Source: JAZBPO01 sp963691775 | GTDB taxonomy: Bacteria > Pseudomonadota > Gammaproteobacteria > Pseudomonadales > Azotimanducaceae | Reading direction: 5' to 3' | Length of the DNA stretch: 64,000 nt | NCBI GenBank assembly: GCA_963691775.1 | Contig: OY829369.1 | Span: 3,534,001-3,598,000, forward strand | Shown here: piece by piece, positions 35,921 to 46,017 of the stretch | Layout of the letters: the number at the start of each line of letters is the position of its first letter | Numbering within the stretch: position 1 is the stretch's first letter | Made by a program: the position numbers and the translations under genes | Notes under the pieces: generated by a model | What the model was told of the DNA's origin: nothing | The model's input: the letters and a program-made list of their open reading frames with translations, nothing else | The model's database searches: none

Positions 35921-37258
35921 GTGATCAATCTATTTCGCTATCGGCGTGCGCCGCTCGTCGATCCCTACCAGATCAAGAACGAGCGTCTGTTCATCACCTT
36001 CCTGCTCGCGACGCAGGCAATTTTTTCAGCGTTTGGTGTGCTCAGTATTCTCACGGAGAAGACATTCGCGGGCGCTGTAAATCTGCTCGGCGGTGCGGTG
36101 CTCGCGCTGCTGCTCTTGGGCTATGCCCGCTTCGGCCTATACAGGATTGCGGTCGGCGTCTTCATTACGGTTGCAATGATCATCATTGCGGTTCAGCACG
36201 TCGTGACGCCCCCTGCGCTCGGGGCCAATCTTCTCTGGATGTGCCCGCTCGTATTCATCGCGATCTACATGGCAGGGACCGGTGTCGGGTCGATCGTGGC
36301 GATGATTTCTACCGTGGTGATGCTGCTGGCGGAGGTGATCAAGGCAACGCGCCCGGTCGCGTTCGACGAGTTTACGCACACAGACATCTTCTTCTTCGAG
36401 ATACTGACGATCATCCTGTCTTCCGCCGCGACGTTGGTCATCGGCCTCCGTGTGGCCAGAGAGGAGCGAGGCGCTTTCAGTCGTCTCCGTGAGCAAAGTC
36501 GGGCGCTCCGCACGAGCAAGAACGAGAACGAGAACCTCGTCTACCTGCTCAGCCACGATATCGCGAATCCGCTGCAGATCATTCTCAGCAAGAGCGAGGA
36601 AATGGCTGAGAGCATCGCTAAATCGCAGGCGACGGATACGAGCCTTGCCGAACAGGTGTTGGAGATCGACGACGCGAGCTGCCGGATCAGCGACGTCATC
36701 ACACAGGTGCGCGCGTACAAGGCGCTTGACTCCGGAAAGCTGTCGGTTCCGCTCGATTCCATCGATCTTGTTCATGCGGTCGAAGCCTGTCTCGCCCAGC
36801 ACCAGACAGCGATTGATGCGAAACGCTTGCAGATTGTCATGGACGTCGACGTTGACGCCGATCGGCCGATCACCGTTCTCGCTGAATGGACTTCGCTGAC
36901 CGTCTCTGTGCTGGGCAATCTGTTCTCGAATGCCATCAAGTTCTCTCACCCCGATTCGATCATTCGACTGGGGATAGGCCGAAGGGAAGGCGGGCGAGTC
37001 GTGCTCTGGATCGAGGACCAGGGTGTGGGCATACCGGATGACCTCATACCGCTTCTCTTCGCGCCGGACGTCAGCACCAACCGGGAGGGAACCGACGGGG
37101 AGAGCGGAACCGGTTTCGGCCTGCCCATCGTCAAGATGTTCGTGGACAAGTACGGCGGGACAATCGAGGTCGCGTCTGGATCCGGGAATCGGGATCGACG
37201 AGGCTCCCGTTTCGAGGTGGCTTTTCGCACCGCGCAGAGTCCTGTGGTGGCAAGCTGA
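35921..37258 (+). CDS. Membrane-bound sensor histidine kinase
   Basis: A 445-residue sensor kinase. Six hydrophobic segments fill residues 22-177 (from LFITFLLATQAIFSAFGVLS to FEILTIILSSAATLVIGL), followed by a coiled linker and a dimerisation domain with the phospho-acceptor in YLLSHDIANPLQII (His212). The ATPase domain has N-box NLFSNAIKFSH, G1 IEDQGVGIP and G2 GESGTGFGLPIVK. The 7TM-like input region has little outside the membrane, so the signal is probably in the membrane or energy status. No response regulator gene is adjacent, so it is an orphan kinase here. The start is GTG at 35921; an open extension upstream to 35741 is not conserved-looking. Confidence 0.88.
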   Translation: MINLFRYRRAPLVDPYQIKNERLFITFLLATQAIFSAFGVLSILTEKTFAGAVNLLGGAVLALLLLGYARFGLYRIAVGVFITVAMIIIAVQHVVTPPALGANLLWMCPLVFIAIYMAGTGVGSIVAMISTVVMLLAEVIKATRPVAFDEFTHTDIFFFEILTIILSSAATLVIGLRVAREERGAFSRLREQSRALRTSKNENENLVYLLSHDIANPLQIILSKSEEMAESIAKSQATDTSLAEQVLEIDDASCRISDVITQVRAYKALDSGKLSVPLDSIDLVHAVEACLAQHQTAIDAKRLQIVMDVDVDADRPITVLAEWTSLTVSVLGNLFSNAIKFSHPDSIIRLGIGRREGGRVVLWIEDQGVGIPDDLIPLLFAPDVSTNREGTDGESGTGFGLPIVKMFVDKYGGTIEVASGSGNRDRRGSRFEVAFRTAQSPVVAS

Positions 37259-37473
37259 AGGGGGGGCGTTCTTGCGCTTTGCGCCCCAAACCCAGGCCAA
37301 TTGCGCGAGAGCGAATGTGTTCGAAGTACGCTGACGGACGGCGCCGTGTCTGAAGTCGGGTGCGCTGCTGGGCGGGTGAACTGAGGCCAGGGAAAAGGAG
37401 ACGGGCATGGCCGGAATATCTGCCCTATAGCTCCGTTATGCTTCACCGCGAAAGCAGCCTGGGGAGGGGCTTC

Positions 37474-38946
37474 ATGTCGCAAGAGTCTTCGGGCAGCGCC
37501 AGCGCGTTGCCCCTTCGCACGGTCTGGGGTCATGGCACGCTCGGCCTGCCGCTTGCCGTCATCGGCTATCCGCTTTCGATCTGGATTCCCGCGCACTACG
37601 CGGGCGCGCTGGGCCTGCCACTCGCCACTGTGGGCACCATGCTCATGCTGGCGCGCTTTACCGATGTCATTACCGACCCGCTCATTGGTGAACTGTCGGA
37701 TCGCTTTCGTTCACCGCTGGGGCGACGGCGCCCGTTTCTGATTCTGGGCGTGCCGCTCATGATGCTGGGCGCTTGGCAACTCTTCGTGCCGGACCCGGAT
37801 GTGGGGCTGGGTTACTTCCTGCTGTGGCTCACGCTTTTCTTCCTGGGCGCTACGCTCATTTCCCTGCCTCATGCAGCCTGGGGCGCTGAGCTTTCGCCGG
37901 ATTACCATCAGCGCTCACGGGTGACTGCCGCACGGGAGGTCTATGTCCTTGCGGGCCTCATGACCGCCGCCGCCGTACCCATGGTGGTAGAGGTCATGGC
38001 TGACCGGGGAACGGGCCTCGCCGGCGTGCTCAGACACACGCTTGCCACCATCGGCGCCTGGTTCGGGGGGGCTGCACCGGAGGCGGCGCCCACCATGACG
38101 CGAGCCGCCCTCACGGGCCCGGTCCTCGAAGGACTGGCGCTGACCGTGCTTGCGCTGCTGCCCGTGTGCGCCGTGATCGTTCTGGTGACCGTGGCTGAGC
38201 CGCGCTTTGCCGTAACGCCCCGGGTTTCCCTGCGCGAGGGCCTGGCTCTGGTGATGCGAAACGGCCCCATGAAGCGGGTGCTGCTCATTGGTCTTCTCGT
38301 GTATTTCGGTGAAGCCTTCCGTAATGCCGTGTCTCTCTTCTTCATGCGCGACATCGTTGGTCTTGGCTCCATCGGCAGCGCCTACTTCTTCTACTTCGTG
38401 GCCGGGATCGCTGCGATTCCCTTCTGGCTGGGCCTCGGTAAGCGCATCGGCAAGCATCGCGCCTTCATGGGTACGCTCATCACGGTGGGGTGCGTGTCCT
38501 TCGCCAATTTCTTCCTGGAGTACGGTGACTACAACGCCTTCTTTGCGCTCTTCATCGTGAAGGGCTTCTGCTTCGGCGGCTTGCAGTTCCTTCCTGCGGC
38601 CATGCTTGCCGACGTGGTGGACGTCGACAGCATGCGGTCCGGTGGCAAGCGCGCCGGCACCTATTTCGCGCTTATGGGTATGACCACCAAGATTGCCATC
38701 GCCCTGGGGACGGGGGTGTCGCTGAACGTGGTGGGGTTATTGGGCTTTGATGCGTCGGGAGGAATCGAGGCGTCTACGGAAGCCGGGGTACTGGCCCTGC
38801 GCATCGTCTACACCATGGGGCCCGTGCTCTTCTTCGGCTCGGCGCTCGGGCTGATCTGGAACTATCCACTCACACCTGCGCGCCACGCGCGCTTGCGGGA
38901 GCGGCTCGCGCGCCGGGAAGCTCGAAGGGCGGCCGCGGCTGCGTAG
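37474..38946 (+). CDS. GPH-family MFS transporter (MelB-like)
   Basis: A 490-residue transporter with about twelve membrane segments. The motif RFTDVITDPLIGELSDR after the second helix and the WGAELSPDYHQRSRVTAARE loop are diagnostic of the glycoside-pentoside-hexuronide:cation symporter family. It would move a sugar-like or related solute with H+ or Na+. The substrate is unknown. The start is ATG 37474 with GGGGAGGGG about 8 bases upstream. A family relative is encoded at 59167-60513. The Ala/Arg-rich tail is cytoplasmic. Confidence 0.88.
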   Translation: MSQESSGSASALPLRTVWGHGTLGLPLAVIGYPLSIWIPAHYAGALGLPLATVGTMLMLARFTDVITDPLIGELSDRFRSPLGRRRPFLILGVPLMMLGAWQLFVPDPDVGLGYFLLWLTLFFLGATLISLPHAAWGAELSPDYHQRSRVTAAREVYVLAGLMTAAAVPMVVEVMADRGTGLAGVLRHTLATIGAWFGGAAPEAAPTMTRAALTGPVLEGLALTVLALLPVCAVIVLVTVAEPRFAVTPRVSLREGLALVMRNGPMKRVLLIGLLVYFGEAFRNAVSLFFMRDIVGLGSIGSAYFFYFVAGIAAIPFWLGLGKRIGKHRAFMGTLITVGCVSFANFFLEYGDYNAFFALFIVKGFCFGGLQFLPAAMLADVVDVDSMRSGGKRAGTYFALMGMTTKIAIALGTGVSLNVVGLLGFDASGGIEASTEAGVLALRIVYTMGPVLFFGSALGLIWNYPLTPARHARLRERLARREARRAAAAA

Positions 38947-39944
38947 CTGCGGAAGAGCGACGCTGTGCGGAACGAACATCTGCTATCCGCATCGCCTTAC
39001 ATGCTGTGCGAAACCTCGTCTTGGCGGATCGCTTGCGCAGAATAGTGCGACGTGGCTCCGGATGGCTGCCTAGCGCTCGCGCCCAGCGCTCGCCACTGCG
39101 GCCGCGAACGGAGCGCATGAAACCGGCAGCGATACCACGATCCGTGATTGCCACCTGTGCCCGCGAGAGATATCCCAGGAGTGGCGTCCCCCCGAGGGCG
39201 AACTAGAGGGGATTCGGAGTTGGAGGGAGGAACCCGAATTTGCGCCCTCGGGGGAACGGGGAAGACACTATCGCTAATGAGAAGCATTTGCAAATAGGGC
39301 GTCCTGTGCCATCGGCCGCGGTGCGTCGCGGTGTGCCCCCGCGTTAGCGCGCTCGGATTCCTGCTGCGGCTGCACGCCAGCAATGTGGCCTGCGCCGCAC
39401 TTCACTTCCTAGCGACCGGGGCAAAGGCTGCCGCCCGCGGAGCGGTTGGCATGACTGTGCAGCTGCTGACGTACGCCGAGGCGTCGTTGCGTCCAAGAAG
39501 GTGAGGGCGAGTTTGTGTCCATAGGCCGAAGCGCGCCGCGTCGGGAAGCGGCGGCTTTCCGGAACCCCACGCCTGCGCACCGTCGCCATGTAGGAAAGAT
39601 CGACACGGTTTGTGTTCTCGCGCAGGCGGATCGGCAAGGGGTTGAGACACGCCGGCCGCGCCTATGCAGATGCCCTCCACGCCTTCGCATCTCCTTTTGA
39701 ACACGGCGCCCGCTCCGCAAGGCGCTCACGGAACACGTTCGTGGACAGCGTTGGTGATGCATGCTGCGTAGGTGTCCCGATATCAGGATTAGAGCAGAGC
39801 GCTTTTGCGCTCCAAGAATAGCCTGAGAAGTCATGCTAGTTTCAAATGCTCGAGGACAGTCCGCGTTCCGGATTTATACCAGCAGTGCTGGATACTTTGC
39901 AGACGAAACCTCCGCTGTCGCCGCATCATCAGGATTTATAAATT
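38947..39944. other. Intergenic region with a 12-bp inverted repeat
   Basis: About 1 kb without a supportable gene. It contains a perfect 12-bp inverted repeat (39189-39200 and 39243-39254). The last ~120 bases become AT-richer, leading into the AT-richer operon that follows. Confidence 0.45.
39189..39254. repeat. Inverted repeat, 12-bp arms, 42-nt spacer
   Basis: CCCCCGAGGGCG at 39189-39200 is repeated in inverse complement at 39243-39254, with further matches just outside after one mismatch. It could be a large stem-loop or a remnant of a mobile element end; the role is unknown. Confidence 0.7.
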
Positions 39945-41282
39945 ATGCGCGCAATTTCGAATGTCACTATCGTCACGATGGACCCTGCGCGTCGGATCAT
40001 CACGGATGGCGCCATTGTTTTTAACGGCAGCGAGTTAGTCGCCGTGGATAAATCTAGCGCGCTGCGTGATTGGTTGAGTACCGCTGACATCACGGACGGC
40101 GCTGGAAAAGTGGTCTTGCCCGGATTAATTGATACGCATGCCCACGCTGATCAGTCGATCCTGCGCGGATTAGGCGATCAAATGCATTGGATGCCTTTCC
40201 TTGACGATGTGATCGATCCCTGGCTCGCCGAACGCGATCCTGCTGATGCCGTGCTCGCTAATGCGCTTTCGATGGTCGAGATGTTGAAAAACGGAACGAC
40301 GTGTTTCGTCTCGCCGAATGTTGATCCGACGGACGATTTCGCTGCGCTCAGCGACTGTGTCCAATCGATCGGCATCCGCGCAGTGCTGGGGCGATTTGCC
40401 ATGGCTAGTGAAGCTATGGACGACATACTTGCCGTGACCGATCGCTGGCAAGGTGCGGCTGATGGCCTGGTAAGCATGTGGTTCGGACTCGACGTGCCAA
40501 GAAGACCTGGCGACATCGATTACCCTCACTTCTACGAGGCGGTGAAAAAAGCTGCTGATGAACGCGGGTGCGGCATCGTTTACCACTTCTGCTCTGAGTT
40601 TGAAGATGCGATGTACATCGTCAATCGGTACGGCATGCGTCCGGCTGAGTGGTCTAGAGACAATCACGCCCTCGGAGGGAATGTATTACTGATCAATGGC
40701 TGCCAGATGACGCCCGATGAGATTCGTATATTGGCCGACACGGGTACTCATCTTGCCCATAGCCCGGTCGCAAATATGAAAATGGCGACAGGTATTCTGC
40801 CCGTTCCCGACGTACTGGCTGCGGGCGTCAACGTATCACTTGGTACGGATGGCGCATTGAACAACAATAGTTACGATATGTTCGCGGAAATGAAGACTGC
40901 TGTGCTGTTACAAAATGCAGTGCGGCATCATGCTCGGGCGCTGACAGCGGAACAGGTATTGGAGATGGCTACTTGTCACGGCGCTCGCGCTATCGGCCGT
41001 GACGACCTGGGGTCTCTCGAACCGGGAAAACAGGCGGACTTCATACTGCTCGATCTTGAACGGCCGAATACCCTGCCGATGCACGATCTGATATCCAATC
41101 TGGTCTTCAGCGCCAACGGGAGCCATGTCCGCGACGTGTTCGTAGCGGGCCGTCAGGTCGTGAGGGATCGTCTGCTGACGGGCTTCGATGAAGCGGCACT
41201 GCTCGCCGACATCAACGACAAAGCCTTGCGCATCGCGGATCAGCTTTCACTTTCAACCCATTCGACCTGGCCGATCGAGTGA
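39945..41282 (+). CDS. Amidohydrolase family protein (ATZ/TRZ or SAH-deaminase type)
   Basis: A 445-residue metal-dependent hydrolase of the amidohydrolase superfamily. PGLIDTHAHADQSILRG gives metal ligands His65 and His67, IVYHFCSEFED gives His214 and Glu218, and SLGTDGALNNNSYDM gives Asp302. Family members deaminate or dechlorinate purine-, pterin- or triazine-like rings. The segment that normally reads AHC with a catalytic His reads LINGCQMT here (Asn251), so the chemistry may differ. The gene ends with a 4-base GTGA overlap with a transporter gene, suggesting uptake and hydrolysis of one compound. Both genes are noticeably AT-richer than their neighbours. Confidence 0.85.
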   Translation: MRAISNVTIVTMDPARRIITDGAIVFNGSELVAVDKSSALRDWLSTADITDGAGKVVLPGLIDTHAHADQSILRGLGDQMHWMPFLDDVIDPWLAERDPADAVLANALSMVEMLKNGTTCFVSPNVDPTDDFAALSDCVQSIGIRAVLGRFAMASEAMDDILAVTDRWQGAADGLVSMWFGLDVPRRPGDIDYPHFYEAVKKAADERGCGIVYHFCSEFEDAMYIVNRYGMRPAEWSRDNHALGGNVLLINGCQMTPDEIRILADTGTHLAHSPVANMKMATGILPVPDVLAAGVNVSLGTDGALNNNSYDMFAEMKTAVLLQNAVRHHARALTAEQVLEMATCHGARAIGRDDLGSLEPGKQADFILLDLERPNTLPMHDLISNLVFSANGSHVRDVFVAGRQVVRDRLLTGFDEAALLADINDKALRIADQLSLSTHSTWPIE

Positions 41283-42448
41283 ATACCGTACGGATCACCC
41301 TGGTCAGCTTTCTGACCTACTTTCTGTTGTCTGCCATGTTGGCGCCAATCGGTATTCTGACCGGACCCATCGCAGAGCATTTTGAGCGCCCGATTACTGA
41401 AGTCACCGCGCAGTTCGGTTGGCTGACGGGCGGAAACCTTGTCGGCGCCTTGATAGCGCTGATCATCTTCGACTTTTTTCCGCTGCGTTGGATCTTTGTT
41501 GTTATCTACGGCGCGATCGCGATCGCGCTCGGTTCACTTTCCGTGATCGAAACGCTCGAAAGCAGCCGTTGGGTGCTGGGCCTTACCGGTATGGGTTCGG
41601 GTATCGGACTCGCTGGCGCAGCCATCACGATCTCGAGAACGTATGAAGACGATACGAGGGCGTCCATGCTGGTGATCACGGATGGGTGCTTCAGCGTCGC
41701 GGGCTTTGGATTCGCCACGCTGGCGACCTATCTGATTGGTCTTGGATTGTTCTGGAGCGCTACCTATCAGATGGTCGCGCTGATTGCGGCCGTGATCTTC
41801 TTTCTGGCGCTGATGTCTTCAATGCCGGAAACCCGGTCGGACAGAAGCGCACATGCGCACCTCGAGCGTTGGCCACCGTCCGTGTGGCTATGTGTAGCGT
41901 CCCTTTTTCTGTACACGCTTGGACAGTATTCGGTCTTGTTCTGGCTGCCGAACTACGCTGAGACGAGACTGGGCGCAGCGCCGGATATGGCACGTGGCCT
42001 GGTCGGACAGTTCTGGCTGGGGATGTTTTTCGCGCAGGTGTTCGTGGCCTGGTGGGTGCTGAAGATCGGCGTACACCGATTGGTCATGATCGCCGCCACT
42101 TCGACCCTTTTGTGCTCATTGCCGCTATGGCTGGTGCGATCAGCCGACGTGCTCACCTGGCTCGCCCTCCTTTGGGGATTCGCCAATCTTTCCATGCTGA
42201 AGGCGATCCTCTCGCTCGCGACGCAAATGGCGCCAGTCGCAAGCTCGAGACTGGTCTCCCTCTTGTTGTTGGGTGCGACTACGGGTACGGCAATCAGCCC
42301 GTTCGTTACGAGTCAGGTTGTGAATTGGACGGACAATCGCGTGATCCTCATGTTCGGCTCAGCGTGTTACGCCCTGTTGCTTGTGATGATGGTAACGGCT
42401 TGCAGCCTGACCAAGGTTGGTCCTGATCGCCGCGCGAAGAAGTTCTAA
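41279..42448 (+). CDS. MFS transporter (TsgA-like)
   Basis: A 389-residue twelve-helix transporter of the major facilitator superfamily. The N-terminus VRITLVSFLTYFLLSAMLAP and the GWLTGGNLVGALIALIIF second helix resemble the TsgA group. It is translationally coupled to the amidohydrolase gene by a GTGA overlap, so it probably imports that enzyme's substrate or exports its product. The start is GTG at 41279. The lower GC of this pair compared with the flanks is consistent with recent acquisition. Confidence 0.85.
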   Translation: MNTVRITLVSFLTYFLLSAMLAPIGILTGPIAEHFERPITEVTAQFGWLTGGNLVGALIALIIFDFFPLRWIFVVIYGAIAIALGSLSVIETLESSRWVLGLTGMGSGIGLAGAAITISRTYEDDTRASMLVITDGCFSVAGFGFATLATYLIGLGLFWSATYQMVALIAAVIFFLALMSSMPETRSDRSAHAHLERWPPSVWLCVASLFLYTLGQYSVLFWLPNYAETRLGAAPDMARGLVGQFWLGMFFAQVFVAWWVLKIGVHRLVMIAATSTLLCSLPLWLVRSADVLTWLALLWGFANLSMLKAILSLATQMAPVASSRLVSLLLLGATTGTAISPFVTSQVVNWTDNRVILMFGSACYALLLVMMVTACSLTKVGPDRRAKKF

Positions 42449-42918
42449 TCCTGTAGGGCCTCGCGGCAGCGGGCTCTGTCGTTCCAAGTACCTTTTGTGC
42501 TGCTTCAATGATCCATCTGCTCGCTCATGCCGTGCCTTGCGTCCCCGTGGCCTCCACCGCGGCGAAAGCGCAGCGGACGACGAATCAACGAACTTCCGGC
42601 CGGGCGAACGAAACAGCGCTCCGGCAAGCCTGGCGCCGCAGAAGCCATGCGCGGCACGTGGGTCGGCTGAGCAGGGGCCGGGGCAAGCCCTGACCAGATG
42701 CAGACGTTACAAGCGCGCATCAATCCGCGCCTTTCCTTCCTTCGTCGTGCAGGTAGCGCGCCGGAGGCAGAGGGCGCTTCCGCTGCGCGGAACGACTGCG
42801 CGACGTGCTCTGAGCCAGTAGGCCAACGGGATCGAGCGCCGAATCAGCGCATCCTTTAGTAGGGAGCGTGAGGACCCAAGACCACAAAACCGCCCGTTCG
42901 GATTCAGCGTGCGACGGC
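42449..42918. other. Intergenic gap between convergent units
   Basis: About 470 bases between the transporter gene and the end of the cus operon. No gene, repeat or clear terminator was recognised. Confidence 0.45.
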
Positions 42919-45900
42919 TTAACGGCGCACGGAGAGCCACGCCACCGGCAGAACGATCAGCGTCAGTACCAGCGTGGACACCATGCCACCGACCATGGGC
43001 GCAGCGATGCGCTGCATCACCTCCGAACCGACGCCCGTACCCATCATGATCGGGATCAATCCAGCGATCGTCGACGTGGCGGTCATGAGGATCGGCCGCA
43101 CGCGCCGGCCTGCGCCGTCGTGGACAACGGCCCGCAGGTCCGGTTCGGCGCCGCCTTCCTGGGCCTCCCGGAACGCGGCGTTCAGGTAGGTGACCATCAG
43201 CACGCCGATCTCCACTGCCACGCCGGCGAGCGCAATGAAGCCGACGCCCATGGCTACGGACAATTCATAGCCGAGCTGCCACACGAGCACCACGCCGCCG
43301 ACGAGCGCAAAGGGAACGGTCGCCAGAATCAGGCCCACGTCCACGGCGCTGCGAAAGTGCATCCACAGCAGCAGAACGATGATCGCGAGCGTCACCGGGA
43401 CGATGACCGCGAGGCGTTCGCTGGCCCGCATCAGATATTCGTACTGCCCCGACCAGGCTATGGAATAGCCGGGGGGCAGGGCTACCTGTTCGGCGACCAC
43501 CGCCTTCGCCTCTGTTACGTAGCCAGCGAGATCTCGCTCTTCGATGTCCACGAAGGTCCAGCCCTGCAGCCGTGCGTTCTCGCTCTTGATCGCGGGAGGG
43601 CCGGCTTCGGTGTACACCTCCGCGACGTCGCCGAGCGTGATGTCTGCGCCGTCGGCTGTGACCAGGGGCAGCGATCGCAGGGCCTCGGGAGAGGTCCGAT
43701 AGCCCCGGGGATAGCGCAGGTTGACGGGAAATCGCTCTCGTCCCTCTATGGTCTGGGTGATGTCGGCGCCGCCTATGGCTGTGCGTACGACCTCTTGGAC
43801 GTCCGCGATGTTCAGGCCGAAGCGCGCTGCGCGCCCCCGGTCGATGTCGACCTTAAGATAGCGACCACCGACAACGCGCTCCGCATAGACCGAGGCCGTG
43901 CCTTCAATTTCGCTAACGACCTCCTCGAGGCGCCGCCCGATGCGCTCGATCTCCGCAAGGTCTGGCCCCGCAACCTTGACTCCGACCGGTGTGCGGATAC
44001 CCGTGGAGAGCATGTCGATGCGCGTGCGGATCGGCATGACCCAGGCGTTCGATAGGCCCGGAGCGCGCACCAGCTCATCGAGCTCCCGGCGCAGGTCGTC
44101 GGTGGTGAGGCCCGGCCGCCACTCGCTGCGAGGGCGGAGCTTCACGACCGTCTCGAACATGGTGAGCGGGGCCGGATCCGTAGCCGTGTCCGCGCGCCCG
44201 GCCTTGCCGAACACCCGTTCCACTTCCGGGACGGTGGCGATGAGGCGGTCCGTCTGCTGAAGCAGTTCCCGCGCCTCGCCGATGGACAGGCCAGCGTAGG
44301 TAGTCGGCATGTACATCAGGTCGCCCTCGTCGAGGGGGGGCAGAAATTCACCACCGATCCAGCGCAAGGGCCACAGGCCGAGGAGGGTGACCGCGGCCGC
44401 GCCTGCGAGCACCCGCCCGGGTCGCCGAAGGCAGTGCTCCAGCACTGGCCTGTAGGCGGCGCGTACGGCGCGGTTGAGGGGGTTCGTCTGTTCGGGTGCG
44501 ATCCGGCCCCGCACGAAAACGCCGAGCAATACTGGAACGACGGTCACCGCCAGCACCGCGGCCGCGAGCATGGCCCAGGTCTTGGTGAATGCCAGCGGCG
44601 AGAACAGTCGTCCCTCCTGGCCCTCGAGGGAGAACACGGGCACGAAAGAGAGGGTGATGATCAGCAGCGAGAAGAACAGTGCCGGGCCTACCTCGGAAGC
44701 GGCCTTCGTGACCAGCGCCCAGCGGGCCGCTCCCTTTACGGCGTGAGACCCGCCAGCCCGCTCCAGGTGTTTGTGGAAGTTGTCGATCATCACGATCGCA
44801 CCGTCCACCATGGCGCCGATCGCGATGGCGATGCCGCCGAGGGACATGATGTTCGCGTTCAGGCCCTGCGCGGCCATGAGTACGTAGGCCGCGAGGATGC
44901 CGAGCGGCAGGCTTACCAGGACCACCATGGATGAGCGCAGATGCAGCAGGAACAGCGCGAGGATGAGCGCAACCGTCGCGAACTCCTGCAGAAGCTTCTC
45001 GTAGAGGTTCGTGATCGCACCGCGGATGAGCGTGGAGCGGTCGTAGGTCTCGATGATTTCCACACCTTCGGGCAGGCCGGCGCGCAATTCGGTGAGGCGC
45101 TGTTTCACCGCGGCGATCACCTCGGCTGCGTTTTCGCCGAAGCGCATGACCACGATGCCGCCGACCACCTCACCTTCGCCGTCAAGATCGGCGACGGCGC
45201 GGCGCATGCGTGGCCCCTCACGGACGTCCGCAAGATCGCCGAGGGTAAGCGGCGTCCCGTTCGGGGAGCGCCCGAGGGGAACAGCGCGAATCGCATCGAG
45301 GCTGTCCAGGTAGCCGGACGCACGCACCATGTACTCGGCTTCGGCGAGTTCGACGACGGATGCGCCGGTTTCGCCGTTGGCGCGCTGGATCGCTGTTCGC
45401 ACGTGGGCGACCGGCATGTTGTAGGCGCGCAGGCGAAGGGGGTCGACGACAACCTGGTACTGCTTCACGAAGCCCCCGACGGGCGCGATCTCGGATACCC
45501 CAGGCACGGCCTGTAGTTCATACCGGAGATAGAAGTCCTGCAGCGCCCTGAGGTCGGCGAGGGTGTTCTGCCCCGTGCGGTCGACGAGTGCGTAGGAGTA
45601 CACCCAGCCGACGCCGGTTGCGTCCGGCCCGAGCGCGGGCGTTACTCCGGCCGGGAGCGATCCGCTGACCTGCGAGAGGTACTCGAGCACTCGCGAGCGC
45701 GCCCAGTAGAGGTCCGTGCCGTCCTCGAAGATCACGTAGACGTAGGAGTCTCCGAAGTAGGAATAGCCGCGTACCGTGGTCGCCTTCGGAACGGCAAGCA
45801 TGGCGGTTGTGAGTGGATAGGTGACCTGGTCTTCCACCACCTGGGGTGCCTGCCCCGCATAGGTGGTTTTCACGATCACCTGCACATCGGAGAGGTCCGG

Positions 45901-46017
45901 AATGGCATCGACGGGTGTCTGCTGGACTGCTCGGATACCGGCCAGCGCGAGCAGCACGGAAAGGACCGCGACAACACCGCGGTGCTCTACACAGATCCGG
46001 ATTAGGGCGGCGATCAA
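42919..46017 (-). CDS. cusA: Cu(I)/Ag(I) efflux RND transporter, CusA type
   Basis: A 1032-residue inner-membrane pump of the heavy-metal-efflux RND family. The N-terminus (TPVDAIPDLSDVQVIVKTTY, AGQAPQVVEDQVTYPL, VRGYSYFGDSYVYVIFEDGT) is characteristic of CusA rather than CzcA, and the TM4 proton-relay segment AIAIGAMVDGAIVMID is intact. It would drive monovalent copper or silver out using the proton gradient, docked to CusB and CusC. The ATG at 46017 overlaps the stop of the CusB gene (ATGA), so it is coupled to it. It ends with the last membrane helix (VLTLIVLPVAWLSVRR), which is normal. Confidence 0.93.
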   Translation of the reverse strand: MIAALIRICVEHRGVVAVLSVLLALAGIRAVQQTPVDAIPDLSDVQVIVKTTYAGQAPQVVEDQVTYPLTTAMLAVPKATTVRGYSYFGDSYVYVIFEDGTDLYWARSRVLEYLSQVSGSLPAGVTPALGPDATGVGWVYSYALVDRTGQNTLADLRALQDFYLRYELQAVPGVSEIAPVGGFVKQYQVVVDPLRLRAYNMPVAHVRTAIQRANGETGASVVELAEAEYMVRASGYLDSLDAIRAVPLGRSPNGTPLTLGDLADVREGPRMRRAVADLDGEGEVVGGIVVMRFGENAAEVIAAVKQRLTELRAGLPEGVEIIETYDRSTLIRGAITNLYEKLLQEFATVALILALFLLHLRSSMVVLVSLPLGILAAYVLMAAQGLNANIMSLGGIAIAIGAMVDGAIVMIDNFHKHLERAGGSHAVKGAARWALVTKAASEVGPALFFSLLIITLSFVPVFSLEGQEGRLFSPLAFTKTWAMLAAAVLAVTVVPVLLGVFVRGRIAPEQTNPLNRAVRAAYRPVLEHCLRRPGRVLAGAAAVTLLGLWPLRWIGGEFLPPLDEGDLMYMPTTYAGLSIGEARELLQQTDRLIATVPEVERVFGKAGRADTATDPAPLTMFETVVKLRPRSEWRPGLTTDDLRRELDELVRAPGLSNAWVMPIRTRIDMLSTGIRTPVGVKVAGPDLAEIERIGRRLEEVVSEIEGTASVYAERVVGGRYLKVDIDRGRAARFGLNIADVQEVVRTAIGGADITQTIEGRERFPVNLRYPRGYRTSPEALRSLPLVTADGADITLGDVAEVYTEAGPPAIKSENARLQGWTFVDIEERDLAGYVTEAKAVVAEQVALPPGYSIAWSGQYEYLMRASERLAVIVPVTLAIIVLLLWMHFRSAVDVGLILATVPFALVGGVVLVWQLGYELSVAMGVGFIALAGVAVEIGVLMVTYLNAAFREAQEGGAEPDLRAVVHDGAGRRVRPILMTATSTIAGLIPIMMGTGVGSEVMQRIAAPMVGGMVSTLVLTLIVLPVAWLSVRR

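Noticed and set aside
36137..37408. A 423-codon minus-strand frame opposite the histidine kinase
   Set aside because: Shadow of a clear kinase gene with H-, N- and G-boxes.
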